Origin: MED-G105 sp038522945
Lineage (GTDB): Bacteria > Pseudomonadota > Alphaproteobacteria > Caulobacterales > Parvularculaceae
Assembly: GCA_038522945.1 (NCBI GenBank)
Contig: JBCBJV010000010.1
Coordinates: 1 to 64,000 of the forward strand
Direction of reading: 5' to 3'
DNA: 64,000 nucleotides
In this document: positions 25,521 through 35,099 of the stretch, piece by piece
Numbering within the stretch: position 1 is the stretch's first letter
Layout: each line of letters begins with the position of its first letter
Notes under the pieces: model-generated
What the model saw: only the letters and a program-made list of their open reading frames with translations
Database searches by the model: none
Told to the model about the DNA's origin: nothing
Made by a program: the position numbers and the translations under genes

Positions 25521-26666
25521 TTAGGGGTCGACACCCATTTCATTCGCCATTGCAAAGTTAAAACATGACTGTCCCGATGCCTTTGGAAGCTGGACCGTAC
25601 GACGCTTTTTTGCCGGTATAGAAATACCAGGCGCAAAAAGGATGCGCTGCCGATTTTCCTCAGCAAGCGCGGGCCACGCTTGCTCAAACTCAGCACACAC
25701 ACGGAATTGGGACTGATCAAGTTTCTGATATTCGTAAGTCTCGCCTGACCGGGGATCGGTGGGTATCACACCGGTACAATGCGCATCCACTCCCGGGCGA
25801 CGAGCGGCCTTACTGAAATAGTCTTCAACTGCTGAAAGGGTTTCGGGCAACTCATTGAGTTCTTCAGTATAACAATCAACATTGGTAGTGATGCGTGCCA
25901 GATCCGCGAGACGACGTTCGTCAAACGCGATCTCTCTTGCCGCAAACGGGCTGCGGACAACTGTAAACCCCCATACAATCAAAGCGATGACTGTGAGCGT
26001 TAGTGCAGATGCCAGAATTCTACCCAGAAGATTGCTGCCCGATTGGAGTCGCTCCGCATCGAGCATGAAGTTAACAAGGACACCGGCCGAGACGATTGCG
26101 ACAATCGCCGCCTTGGAAAAGAAGCGCGTATTAAGTTCGCCATCGAGAAAGCGATAGACAATCGCAACGAGGTCACCGATCAGGAAAAGTGCTGCAAATA
26201 TGAGCGTGATGTAAGTCAGCCAAATGCGTACTCGTGAGCGCTGCCTGTCTGGATCCCGCTGCTGGGCCCGCGCAAGGTGAGTGCCAAGTAACAAAAAGAC
26301 CGGATAGCCAACGAGCAAGGTCGCAATCTGCCACCTCGCCGACGAGATAACATAGGATGCGCGCTGATTATCAATTGGGTCGGCAAAGGCTGTTTCAATC
26401 CATGTGAACGAAAGAGCGATGACATTACCTAGGGTCGCAGCGAGCAAGCCGAAAAAGACAATATACAAAAACGCTTCACGAGCCGCGCCATAGCGCTGAG
26501 GTGTAGGGACCGGGATATCGAAAGCGATATCCGCGAACTTTGCCAAGCCCGCCGCAATGGCATCGTCTGACCAACCCGCCCTTTTGAGAACATCGGCGAT
26601 TTCCTGTCGAGACTTCCCTGCTTTCAGGGCCTCGGACATGAAGCTTGTAAGATCTTTATCCGCCAT
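25521..26666 (-). CDS. DUF5671-like multi-span membrane protein
   Basis: 381 residues from the ATG at 26666; the frame continues to 26735 without a better site. The N-terminal 45 residues form a small helical module (ALKAGKSRQEIADVLKRAGW) that resembles a SHOCT/UBA-like helix pair, followed by IPVPTPQRYGAAREAFLYIV. Four to six membrane segments follow (e.g. LLAATLGNVIALSF, IATLLVGYPVFLLLGTHLA, ALFLIGDLVAIVYRF). The C-terminal ~130 residues are soluble and probably periplasmic. I recognise the layout as DUF5671 but no function is known. Its promoter region is shared with the divergent aidB-like gene. Confidence 0.65.
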   Translation of the reverse strand: MADKDLTSFMSEALKAGKSRQEIADVLKRAGWSDDAIAAGLAKFADIAFDIPVPTPQRYGAAREAFLYIVFFGLLAATLGNVIALSFTWIETAFADPIDNQRASYVISSARWQIATLLVGYPVFLLLGTHLARAQQRDPDRQRSRVRIWLTYITLIFAALFLIGDLVAIVYRFLDGELNTRFFSKAAIVAIVSAGVLVNFMLDAERLQSGSNLLGRILASALTLTVIALIVWGFTVVRSPFAAREIAFDERRLADLARITTNVDCYTEELNELPETLSAVEDYFSKAARRPGVDAHCTGVIPTDPRSGETYEYQKLDQSQFRVCAEFEQAWPALAEENRQRILFAPGISIPAKKRRTVQLPKASGQSCFNFAMANEMGVDP

Positions 26667-26817
26667 GGCATTTCTTTCAGATTTCAAGCGCCACATTTTT
26701 CTATGGTGGCCACTGCCCTTTCCGCTCGGAATCACGCGGTCGCACCCCTATCATTAGGTCGTCAGGAACTTTCAAACAATGCAGCAGTCCCAGTTCGCAG
26801 GGACATTGGAGAAGGCC

Positions 26818-28464
26818 ATGGTTCACCGCGCCCCCAAGGAAAATCTTCAGACCCACGACGTCACGAACCAGCCGCCTCCATTTGTCGATATCAATTTTTT
26901 TGATAACGACGCAGCCTTGATGGGTGCTATTGAGGCCAACGGCGCGGCTGATCACATGCCCCATCTCTCAGCGTTTGGGGCAGCCTGCGGAAGTGACGAG
27001 ACGCAAGGTTGGGCGACACACGCCAACCGTCATTTACCAACCCTTAAATCCTTTGATCGCTATGGTCATCGGCTGGACGAGGTTGAGTTTCACCCAAGCT
27101 ATCACCGGCTAATGGACCTAGGGCTGACGGCCGGCACCGCTGGGGCCGCATGGCAAGCGGAAAGCGCGGGGCACGTTCTTCACGCAGGGCTAATGTTTTT
27201 AATGGGACAAGCGGATTCGGGAGTTTGCTGTCCGATGTCGATGACCTATGCGGCCGTGCCAGCTCTTTATCATGGTGCGGAGGAAGTCGAAGATTGGGTG
27301 ACCCGCGCAGTTGTTTGCGACTACGACCATCGTTTCGTTCCGGCGGATGAAAAATCAAGCGTCACCATCGGTATGGCTATGACCGAGAAGCAAGGCGGGT
27401 CGGATGTTCGGGCAAATACAACTCGTGCTGAGCGCGCTGGCGAGGCGTGGGCACTCACTGGTCATAAGTGGTTTTGTTCCGCCCCCATGTGCGATGCATT
27501 CCTGACACTGGCTCGAACCGATGAGGGGTTGACGTGTTTCCTAGTTCCCAGGTGGCGGCCTGATGGTACACGGAATAATATCCATATTATGCGGTTGAAG
27601 GATAAACTCGGCGACCGGTCTAACGCCTCTTCGGAGATTGAATATCACGGTGCGTATGCCCTAAAGGTCGGAGAACAAGGGCGCGGGATCAAGACGATCA
27701 TCAATATGGTCCACCATACGCGTTTGGACTGCATCGTTGGTTCCGCTAGCGGCATGCGCATAGCCATTGCAAACGCCCTTTGGCACACGGAGCATCGGAA
27801 AGCATTTCAACGAAAACTGATCGATCAGCCAGCCATGTCCCGTGTGCTTGCCGATCTCATCCTTGAAAGCGAAGGTGCAACAGCACTTGCCTTTCGCGTT
27901 GCGCGAAGCATTGACCTACCGGAAGACGAGCACGAGGCGGCCTTTATGCGCCTTGCAACGCCAATCGCCAAATACTTCGTATGCAAACGGCAAACGGCAG
28001 TTGCCTATGAGGCGCTTGAGTGTCACGGAGGGGGTGGTTTCGTCGAAGAGAGCAGCATGCCCCGTTATTTCAGGAACGCGCCTCTTAACGCGATATGGGA
28101 GGGCTCAGGCAATGTCATCGCCCTTGATATCCTGAGGGCCATGGAGAGAGAACCAGGCGCCTTTGAGGCTGTCATCGCTGAAATTGCTCAACATCAAGGA
28201 ACAAACCCACACTATGATGCCCATGCACGGCGACTGACGTCATGGCTCAACCCTGGAGCAATCAATGAAGCAACGGCAAGGCGTTTCGCAGAAGACATGG
28301 GGCTCGCTCTTGCTGCCTCGTCCTTGAAAGGCACAGCCCCGGACCATGTATTCGAAGGATACTGCGCCACACGACTTGATAACAACGCGCGTGGGCTCGG
28401 ATTTGGTGCCTCAGACGCGCTCATTGACGAGCCTGCGTTGATCGCAAGGGCAGCACCATTTTGA
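26818..28464 (+). CDS. aidB: AidB-type acyl-CoA dehydrogenase
   Basis: 548 residues from the ATG at 26818, which has GGAG six bases upstream; an ATG at 26779 would add 13 residues. The sequence follows E. coli AidB closely by recall: HDVTNQPPPFVDINFF at the start, FHPSYHRLM, CCPMSMTYAAVPAL, GMAMTEKQGGSDVRANTTRAE (partly given), GHKWFCSAPMCDAFLTLA, LKDKLGDRSNASSEIEYHG and ECHGGGGFVEESSMPR-NAPLNAIWEGSGN. The FAD site and the C-terminal helical domain are present. AidB is induced by alkylating agents and binds DNA, but its true substrate is unsettled. Here it overlaps a downstream SDR gene by ATGA rather than sitting with ada/alk genes. Confidence 0.85.
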   Translation: MVHRAPKENLQTHDVTNQPPPFVDINFFDNDAALMGAIEANGAADHMPHLSAFGAACGSDETQGWATHANRHLPTLKSFDRYGHRLDEVEFHPSYHRLMDLGLTAGTAGAAWQAESAGHVLHAGLMFLMGQADSGVCCPMSMTYAAVPALYHGAEEVEDWVTRAVVCDYDHRFVPADEKSSVTIGMAMTEKQGGSDVRANTTRAERAGEAWALTGHKWFCSAPMCDAFLTLARTDEGLTCFLVPRWRPDGTRNNIHIMRLKDKLGDRSNASSEIEYHGAYALKVGEQGRGIKTIINMVHHTRLDCIVGSASGMRIAIANALWHTEHRKAFQRKLIDQPAMSRVLADLILESEGATALAFRVARSIDLPEDEHEAAFMRLATPIAKYFVCKRQTAVAYEALECHGGGGFVEESSMPRYFRNAPLNAIWEGSGNVIALDILRAMEREPGAFEAVIAEIAQHQGTNPHYDAHARRLTSWLNPGAINEATARRFAEDMGLALAASSLKGTAPDHVFEGYCATRLDNNARGLGFGASDALIDEPALIARAAPF

Positions 28465-29417
28465 TGAAGCGCTGGTCACTTACGCCAGACCTTGTCGCGG
28501 GCAAGACTTTTGTCGTCACCGGCGGCAACACCGGGATCGGATATGAGATGGTCCGTTAGCTCGCGGATGCCAGCGCAGACGTGATCTCAGCCGTCAGGTG
28601 TCCGGAGAAAGGGCATGCCGCCGTCAAGGAAATGCGGCTTGGCACTAGAGCGAAATCCGTCCTTGTAGAGCACCTAGACCTCGCAGATTTGGCGTCTATC
28701 GATGCCTTTGCCGACAGAGTCGCATCAGCCAGCAAAACGATAGATGTCCTCATCAATAATGCTGGCTTGCATGATTTAACCGGCGCAAAGTCCAAGTACG
28801 GTTACGATCTCACCGTGGCCACAAATCATATCGGGACCTTTCATCTGACAAATAGACTGCTGCCCGGCTTGCTCGCAATAGCCGCCGAAAAGGGCGAAGC
28901 ACGCGTGGTTAATGTTGCGTCTTGGGTGCACAACTTTGCTTGGCGATTTGATCCAAACGATCCGCTGCCTGACGAGTGGCCACCGCATCGAGAGAGTTAT
29001 GGCGAAAGCAAGCTTGCAAACATCATTCATACCCACGAGCTTTCCAGGCGATACGGTGCCGATGGACTGATTGCCCACTCTGTGCACCCGGGCCATGTGG
29101 CGTCAGAATTTCTAAGGCAAGAAAATCTTCCAACGAAAGGTCTCGTCGGTCCGCTGGTCAATTTCGCATCCGCCCTAAGTCGCCCTTGGGCCATTAGCCC
29201 TGCAAAAGGAGCGAAACCATCCCTTTTTACCGCCACCAGCGAAGTGGCCGCGACCCATAACGGTGTGTATTGGGATAAAAACGGCCCGGCTCGAGCCAAG
29301 TTTCGCTTCGACCCCGATGAGGTCGGCCCAAGACTTTGGCAACAGACCGAAGCCTTGATTGGTAGGTTAGCGTCGAATGACCTTCGCTCAATGAAGCCAA
29401 CTAATGCCTTGAATTAA
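28464..29417 (+). pseudogene. Short-chain dehydrogenase interrupted by an in-frame TAG
   Basis: The frame starts at the ATG overlapping the aidB stop (ATGA) and reads MKRWSLTPDLVAGKTFVVTG, then GNTGIGYEMVR, meets TAG at 28557-28559 (codon 32), and continues without a frameshift as LADASADVISAVRCPEKGH to a normal stop at 29417. The rest is a complete SDR: VLINNAGLHDLTG (NNAG), VNVASWVHN and YGESKLAN (Ser, Tyr-x3-Lys), about 317 codons in all. Related SDRs commonly have Gln or Glu at this place, so a single CAG to TAG change would explain it. Either the gene is a recent pseudogene, or the C-terminal part is made from an internal start lacking the cofactor motif and so inactive, or there is a sequencing error. 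Confidence 0.75.
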
Positions 29418-29860
29418 GCTGCTGTCCTGAATTTGACGATCTTTGTTGGCGTTGCGGGTGGCTCGCCGCGAGCGACGGCGTCAACATTTTCCATGCCCTC
29501 GAGAACTTTTCCCCATGCGGTATACTGGCCATCGAGAAAAGACGCGTCGTCAAAACAGATGAAAAACTGGCTGTCGCCCGAATTTGGGTCTTGGGCACGG
29601 GCCATGGAGACAATCCCGCGCTGGTGGCTCACATCGTTAAATTCAGCCTTCAGTTTTTTGCCAGATCCGCCTGTGCCGGTTCCATTCGGGCAGCCCATTT
29701 GCGCCATGAACCCTTCAATAACGCGGTGCAGGGTCAGGCCGTCGTAGAAGCCGTCATCAGCAAGTTCCTTGATCCGGGCGACGTGAGCTGGTGCTTTGTC
29801 AGATAACAGCTCAATGGTGACTGGGCCCGTTTCGAGAGTAAGGGTCATTTTTTCGGTCAT
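29414..29860 (-). CDS. ppiB: Cytoplasmic cyclophilin-type peptidyl-prolyl isomerase
   Basis: 148 residues without a leader. FYDGLTLHRVIEGFMAQMGC contains the Arg and Phe-Met-x-Gln catalytic set; GTGTGGSGKKLKAEF and RGIVSMARAQDPNSGDSQFF are the other cyclophilin motifs. It speeds cis-trans isomerisation of proline bonds in the cytosol. Its start overlaps the stop of the exported cyclophilin gene by four bases, so the two are translationally coupled. Its 3' end overlaps the 3' end of the broken SDR by four bases. Confidence 0.92.
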   Translation of the reverse strand: MTEKMTLTLETGPVTIELLSDKAPAHVARIKELADDGFYDGLTLHRVIEGFMAQMGCPNGTGTGGSGKKLKAEFNDVSHQRGIVSMARAQDPNSGDSQFFICFDDASFLDGQYTAWGKVLEGMENVDAVARGEPPATPTKIVKFRTAA

Positions 29861-30789
29861 AGTTCAATCTTTCCGTTCACGCGGCGCGGCGCTTTGATAT
29901 TGCACAGGTCCTTTACGAAGCCATCCCGCACGAAACCGGCTTTCTCAACATACTCCTGGAATGTATCCGTCTCTGTCCGGAGCACTTCGACGTTTGGGCG
30001 GTCTTCTTCGGGAATGTCCGATGCAATACGCATGCGGACAATTGGCGTTGGACGATCAGGTGGCTCGCCTCGGTTGATCCGACGAGCATTCTCTTGACCA
30101 TCAACGATTAGGCCCCAGGCAGTGTACCGCATATCAAGATTTTCTCTGGAGTCGCCAATCATCAGAAAGAACTGACTATTTGCGCTATCGGGCGCGCTTG
30201 CTCGCGCCATTGACATCACACCTGGGCAATGAGCCGGCCAAAGCGTCACGCGCCGGTCTGTTCGAAAAGACCGCAAGCTTTCTGGTTCGGCAGCGGCGGG
30301 CATGCCATGGACAAATCCGATACGGGCGGCAATGCGGTCCCGACCGATTACGGAGAACCCGTCGACATCGCCGCTGTCTTTAACGAATTCCGGTGGAATG
30401 TTTGGCAAGTCCGATCCGCCCGTGCCATCGCCCTCCGGGTCACCGCCCTGCGCCATAAATCCTTCGATCACACGATGGAACTTTAGGCCATCATAAAAGC
30501 CCTGTCTTACAAGGGTCTTGATCTGTTCCACGTGCTTAGGAGCGAGGTCCGGGCGCAATTCGATTGCAATTTCCCCAGACGGCAAATCCATCAACAACGT
30601 GTTCTCCGATTCAACGGATCGCCATGCGCTGTCCGGTGCGCTCTGGATGAACTGGAATGCCGTAACTTGCGGCGCTTGATCTTTTTTCTTTTTGTCTTTC
30701 GCAGCGGAAAAAGGGACCACAGCGAACGCTGCCAGACACACCGCGCCCAATGAAACGGCTAACGCAGATCTTGAAAACCCTTGTTTCAT
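29857..30789 (-). CDS. Exported cyclophilin-type peptidyl-prolyl isomerase
   Basis: 310 residues, about twice the minimal cyclophilin. The Sec leader has its hydrophobic core at ALAVSLGAVCLAAFAVV and a likely cut near residue 30, followed by a Lys-rich stretch (KDKKKKDQ). The domain has FYDGLKFHRVIEGFMAQGG, an unusual 30-residue insertion between the two halves, and GVMSMARASAPDSANSQFF. The C-terminal 45 residues extend beyond the fold. It is probably periplasmic and assists envelope protein folding. The order gyrA-coaD-ppi-ppi on one strand is a known alphaproteobacterial arrangement. Confidence 0.9.
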   Translation of the reverse strand: MKQGFSRSALAVSLGAVCLAAFAVVPFSAAKDKKKKDQAPQVTAFQFIQSAPDSAWRSVESENTLLMDLPSGEIAIELRPDLAPKHVEQIKTLVRQGFYDGLKFHRVIEGFMAQGGDPEGDGTGGSDLPNIPPEFVKDSGDVDGFSVIGRDRIAARIGFVHGMPAAAEPESLRSFRTDRRVTLWPAHCPGVMSMARASAPDSANSQFFLMIGDSRENLDMRYTAWGLIVDGQENARRINRGEPPDRPTPIVRMRIASDIPEEDRPNVEVLRTETDTFQEYVEKAGFVRDGFVKDLCNIKAPRRVNGKIEL

Positions 30790-30936
30790 TTAAATTTCTC
30801 ACTCCTACTGGCAGCTGAAACTATGGCTTGAAGCCATGCTCGTTAAATTTCAACAATTTGATATGGCAGCTTATCGGCCATCACGCGAGCCCTGCTCTAC
30901 TATTTTACTCACTTGAGACGGCAAAACCAAAGACAG

Positions 30937-31431
30937 CTAGGCTTTGAACTTGGCTATGAGCCTGCTCGCGACCTCATCAGGTACGAACGACTTAATATCG
31001 CCGTCCAACCGAGCGATTTCCTTCACAAGCCGAGAGGCGATCGACTGGTAGCGCGCATCAGCCATGAGAAACACAGTTTCAATATCATCGTTGAGGGCCT
31101 GATTCATGCCGACCATCTGAAACTCATACTCAAAATCGGAGACAGCCCTCAGCCCCCGGATGATGATGTCTGCTTTGATCTCCTCCGCAAATTTCATCAG
31201 CAGGATTTCGAAAGGTTGCACAATAATTTCAATCTGGCTGCCAGCAGCGATCCGCGCCATTTCGAGTTCAACCATCGCAACCCGTTCTTCCAAGGAGAAA
31301 AGCGGCCCCTTATCCCGGTTAATCGCAACACCGATCACCAAGCGGTCCACCAGCTTTACTGCCCTTTCGATGATATCGACATGGCCGAGCGTCAGGGGGT
31401 CAAAGGTCCCCGGGTACAACCCTGTTCTCAT
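30937..31431 (-). CDS. coaD: Phosphopantetheine adenylyltransferase
   Basis: 164 residues, standard length. RTGLYPGTFDPLTLGHVDII contains the T/HxGH nucleotidyltransferase motif near residue 18. FETVFLMADARYQSIASRLV is the conserved second half with the ISSxxVRE-like element, here in the form SIASRLVKEI. It joins ATP and 4'-phosphopantetheine to make dephospho-CoA, the fourth step of CoA synthesis. It lies 36 bases after gyrA on the same strand. Confidence 0.94.
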   Translation of the reverse strand: MRTGLYPGTFDPLTLGHVDIIERAVKLVDRLVIGVAINRDKGPLFSLEERVAMVELEMARIAAGSQIEIIVQPFEILLMKFAEEIKADIIIRGLRAVSDFEYEFQMVGMNQALNDDIETVFLMADARYQSIASRLVKEIARLDGDIKSFVPDEVASRLIAKFKA

Positions 31432-31467
31432 GATCCTCGCTCCTCCTGCAATTAAGCCAATAGCACC

Positions 31468-34278
31468 CTAGTCTTGATCCTCAGAGGACGGATCGGCGTC
31501 GTCGTTTTCATCATCCGTGATATCCTCGATGCGTTCGACAGATACAACGTGTTCACCGTCACGGGTCTTAAAGATCGTCACGCCTTGCGTGTTGCGTCCT
31601 GCAATCCTGATATCGTTCACCGGCGTGCGGATTAACTGACCGCCGTCCGTCACCAGCATAATCTGATCGCTATCGTCTGCAGGAAATGAAGCCCGCACCG
31701 GACCATTCCGGTCATTTACGACGATAGCCGCAATGCCCTTACCTCCGCGACCAGAGGTCCGGTACTCATAAGATGATGACCGTTTGCCATAACCGTTCTC
31801 CGTCACGGTAAGAACAAACTGTTCGGCGGCACCCAGAAGAGCAATTCTTTCTGGCGAAATTGCCATGTCCGGACCATCAACATCGAGGTCAACATCGCCT
31901 TCTTCGCCAGCAGCACGGCGCATGGCGGCCGCATGCTTGAGATAAGCGCGTGCCTCATCGCTTGTCACGTCGATGCCGTTTAGAATGGCCATCGATATCA
32001 CTTGATCATTCTCATCGAGCTTGATTCCACGAACACCGGTTGACGTACGGCCCGCAAAGACCCTGACATCTTCGGCCCGGAAACGGATGCACATACCTCC
32101 GGCCGTGGTCAACAGCACATTGTCGTCCGGTCTACAGATCTGCACGCCGACGATTGCATCATCGCCGCCCTCCCAATCATCGGAGAGCTTCATGGCGATT
32201 TTGCCATTGCGATTAATTCGCCGGAAATCAGAAAGCTTGTTGCGTCGGACGCTGCCCGAGCGCGTGGCGAACATGATTTGGAGCGTATCCCAATCATCTT
32301 CATCTTCTGGTAACGGCAGGATATTGGTGACCCGCTCGTTTTGCGCCAGTGGAAGCAGATTAACAAACGCCTTCCCCCGTGAATTGGGGTTCCCTTCCGG
32401 AAGGCGCCAAAGTTTCAAGTTGTAACACATACCCGTCGACGTAAAGAACAATAGCGGCGTATGCGTATTACCCACAAAGAGTTGCGCCACGAAGTCCTCA
32501 TCGCGGAACTTCATACCCGCACGGCCCTTGCCGCCCCGCTTCTGGGCTCTGTAAGTGGAAAGAGGCGTCCGCTTCACGTACCCAGAATGGGTTACGGTTA
32601 CGACCATCTCCTCACGTGTGATGAGATCCTCGTCATCAACCTCGCCTTCTGCGTCGAGAATTTCCGTACGCCGCGGTGTGGCAAACTCTTCTCGGACCGC
32701 AAACAGCTCATCGGTGATGATCGTCATGACCCGGTCTCGTCGTCGAAGAATATCAAGATAGTCCTCGATTTTCTCCGCAAGTGACTTCAGTTCATCGCCG
32801 ATTTCATCTCGCCCGAGTGCCGTCAGGCGCTGTAAACGCAAGTCAAGAATGGCGCGGGCCTGTTCCTCGGAAAGACGAAGGGTATTTCCATCGGTCATCA
32901 GGTGACGCGGATCGGCAACCAGCAGAACGAGAGGCGCCAAGTCTTTTGCTGGCCAGTCACGCGCCATAAGTTGCTCTTTGGCTGTTGCCGGATCCGGCGC
33001 CGCACGGATCAAGGCAACGACCTCATCGATGTTTGCGACAGCGATCGCAAGGCCGACCAAAATATGGGCACGCTCGCGGGCCTTATTCAGCTCGAACTTC
33101 GTTCGATTGGTGACGACTTCTTCGCGGAAGCGGATGAAAGACGTTAGCACATCCCGCAACGACATCTGCTGAGGTCGCCCGCCATTAAGGGCTAGTAGAT
33201 TGACCCCAAAACTCGTCTGCAGCTGTGAGTGTCGATATAGCTGGTTCAACACGACGTCAGGTGCTGCATCCCGGCGCAATTCGATGACCACGCGGATGCC
33301 CTTTCGGTTAGACTCGTCGCGAATATCAGCAATGCCTTCGATCTTCTTCTCGCGCACGAGCCCGGCAATCCTCTCAATCATAAGCGCTTTGTTCACCTGA
33401 TACGGGATCTCAGTCACGATAATCGCTAATCGATCTTTTCGGACCTCTTCGATTGTTGCCCGACCACGCATGACAACTGATCCGCGCCCCAGAAGGAGTG
33501 CTGCTTTAGAGCCTGCATGCCCAAGGATCGTACCGCCGGTCGGAAAATCAGGCCCCGGAACAATCTCAATAAGCTCAGCATCGGTAATGTCCGGGCGCTC
33601 AATCATGGCGATTGTCGCATCTACCACTTCGCCGAGATTGTGCGGCGGAATGTTCGTCGCCATCCCGACCGCGATACCGCCGGCGCCATTGACCAGAAGG
33701 TTCGGAAACCTTGCTGGCAAGACCATGGGCTCTTTTTCAGAGCCATCATAGTTCGCTTGAAACGGCACCGTATCTTTTTCGATGTCCTCTAGGAGCGCAC
33801 CGGCGGATTTATCCATGCGCACTTCAGTGTAGCGCATGGCCGCGGGCGGATCGCCGTCGATGGAGCCGAAGTTTCCTTGTCCATCCAGTAACGGCAGGCG
33901 CATCGAAAAATCTTGCGCCATGCGGGCCAACGCTTCATAGACAGCCGAATCTCCATGGGGGTGATATTTACCGATCACTTCCCCGACCACGCGGGCTGAT
34001 TTCTTGTAGGCCTTGTTCCAGGTGTAGCCATTCTCCTGCATCGCCCAAAGGATGCGCCGGTGGACTGGCTTTAGACCATCACGCGCATCGGGAATCGCGC
34101 GGCTCACGATGACGCTCATTGCGTAATCTAGGTATGAGCGCCGCATTTCATCTTCTATGGAGATAGAGCTCCCGCTGTCGCCGGGGGAACCACCTGCTGG
34201 TTTATCTGGGTCGGTCGGGTCATTACCAGAACCCCCGGCGCCCGCATCAGGCGTCTGATCATCTTTGTCGTTGGTCAC
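31468..34278 (-). CDS. gyrA: DNA gyrase subunit A
   Basis: 936 residues, somewhat longer than the ~875 of E. coli. A Gly/Asp/Pro-rich tail of about 38 residues (TPDAGAGGSGNDPTDPDKPA in part) precedes the normal start SISIEDEMRRSYLDYAM. AAMRYTEVRM holds the catalytic tyrosine. QKRGGKGRAG is the GyrA-box that marks gyrase rather than topoisomerase IV. In the quinolone region HPHGDSAVYEAL, the E. coli Ser83 position is Ser and the Asp87 position is Glu. The C-terminal beta-pinwheel has regular blades and the end is acidic (DDENDDADPSSEDQD). It introduces negative supercoils with GyrB, which is not in the window. Confidence 0.96.
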   Translation of the reverse strand: MTNDKDDQTPDAGAGGSGNDPTDPDKPAGGSPGDSGSSISIEDEMRRSYLDYAMSVIVSRAIPDARDGLKPVHRRILWAMQENGYTWNKAYKKSARVVGEVIGKYHPHGDSAVYEALARMAQDFSMRLPLLDGQGNFGSIDGDPPAAMRYTEVRMDKSAGALLEDIEKDTVPFQANYDGSEKEPMVLPARFPNLLVNGAGGIAVGMATNIPPHNLGEVVDATIAMIERPDITDAELIEIVPGPDFPTGGTILGHAGSKAALLLGRGSVVMRGRATIEEVRKDRLAIIVTEIPYQVNKALMIERIAGLVREKKIEGIADIRDESNRKGIRVVIELRRDAAPDVVLNQLYRHSQLQTSFGVNLLALNGGRPQQMSLRDVLTSFIRFREEVVTNRTKFELNKARERAHILVGLAIAVANIDEVVALIRAAPDPATAKEQLMARDWPAKDLAPLVLLVADPRHLMTDGNTLRLSEEQARAILDLRLQRLTALGRDEIGDELKSLAEKIEDYLDILRRRDRVMTIITDELFAVREEFATPRRTEILDAEGEVDDEDLITREEMVVTVTHSGYVKRTPLSTYRAQKRGGKGRAGMKFRDEDFVAQLFVGNTHTPLLFFTSTGMCYNLKLWRLPEGNPNSRGKAFVNLLPLAQNERVTNILPLPEDEDDWDTLQIMFATRSGSVRRNKLSDFRRINRNGKIAMKLSDDWEGGDDAIVGVQICRPDDNVLLTTAGGMCIRFRAEDVRVFAGRTSTGVRGIKLDENDQVISMAILNGIDVTSDEARAYLKHAAAMRRAAGEEGDVDLDVDGPDMAISPERIALLGAAEQFVLTVTENGYGKRSSSYEYRTSGRGGKGIAAIVVNDRNGPVRASFPADDSDQIMLVTDGGQLIRTPVNDIRIAGRNTQGVTIFKTRDGEHVVSVERIEDITDDENDDADPSSEDQD

Positions 34279-34479
34279 AAATTTTCCTTGGGGAATCAGT
34301 CATCAAATCTTGGTCAAATACTAGCATTCTGTGCACCTTTGAGGCAAGGGCGCAGCCCACTAGATGGGATGCTACAACGGAAAAAAGGTGCTCTTTTGCT
34401 TACTTTCAGAAGGGACTGAATTAGTGCATTTTGCCAACTCTCACGCCGCTCTTTTGGGAATGATATCGGAGATTTTTTG

Positions 34480-35094
34480 ATGCCTGCTCAATCTTGTACC
34501 GTCACTTCTTTTGCTCGACCTGTGCTTACATGCTTTGCAATTTTTTCCACAGTCGCGGCTTGCGGCAGCAATGAAAACACCGACCCCATGCTCACAGAAA
34601 TCACCGCGCAAGGGCGGGTCGATGCGGCCGGGAAGCTCATAGGACCTAACGGAAACGATATGGGTGTCGTGGCGTTTACCGAAGGACCTTATGGCACAAT
34701 TATACGTCTGGATGTTAGCGGCCTAGCACCTGGCTGGCATGGAATACACTTGCACAAAGTCGGCGACTGTTCAGATGGGGCAGACGGGTTCAAAGCCTCA
34801 GGCGGACACGTAAATCCAGATGGGTTCGCCCACGGTCTACTTAATCCGGAAGGCAACCACCGGGCTGACCTTGTCAATATTTATGCGGGCACGGATGGCC
34901 GCGTAACGGCGGAGCTATATCGCGAGGGCGTGAATTTGTTGCCAAGCGAAGCGGCCGCCGCCGAAAACGGCCCGTTTCCGCTTCTCGACGAAGACGGCTT
35001 TGCTGTCATCATCCATGAAAACGAAGATGATCATATGACCCAACCTATTGGTGGTGCAGGCGGACGGGTCGCCTGTGCAGCATTGACGGAGTAA
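34480..35094 (+). CDS. sodC: Cu/Zn superoxide dismutase, probable lipoprotein
   Basis: 204 residues from the ATG at 34480. The leader ends in a lipobox-like STVAAC with Cys28 as candidate lipidation site. Metal ligands are in place: GIHLHKVGDC (copper His pair and disulfide Cys), GGHVNPDGFAHG (bridging and zinc His), GNHRADLVNI (zinc His, Asp), AVIIHENEDDH (last copper His) and GGAGGRVACAAL (disulfide Cys). It disproportionates superoxide in the periplasm. It faces divergently from gyrA and is followed five bases later by the nitroreductase gene, so both may form a redox-stress operon. Confidence 0.92.
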   Translation: MPAQSCTVTSFARPVLTCFAIFSTVAACGSNENTDPMLTEITAQGRVDAAGKLIGPNGNDMGVVAFTEGPYGTIIRLDVSGLAPGWHGIHLHKVGDCSDGADGFKASGGHVNPDGFAHGLLNPEGNHRADLVNIYAGTDGRVTAELYREGVNLLPSEAAAAENGPFPLLDEDGFAVIIHENEDDHMTQPIGGAGGRVACAALTE

Positions 35095-35099
35095 GCGAT

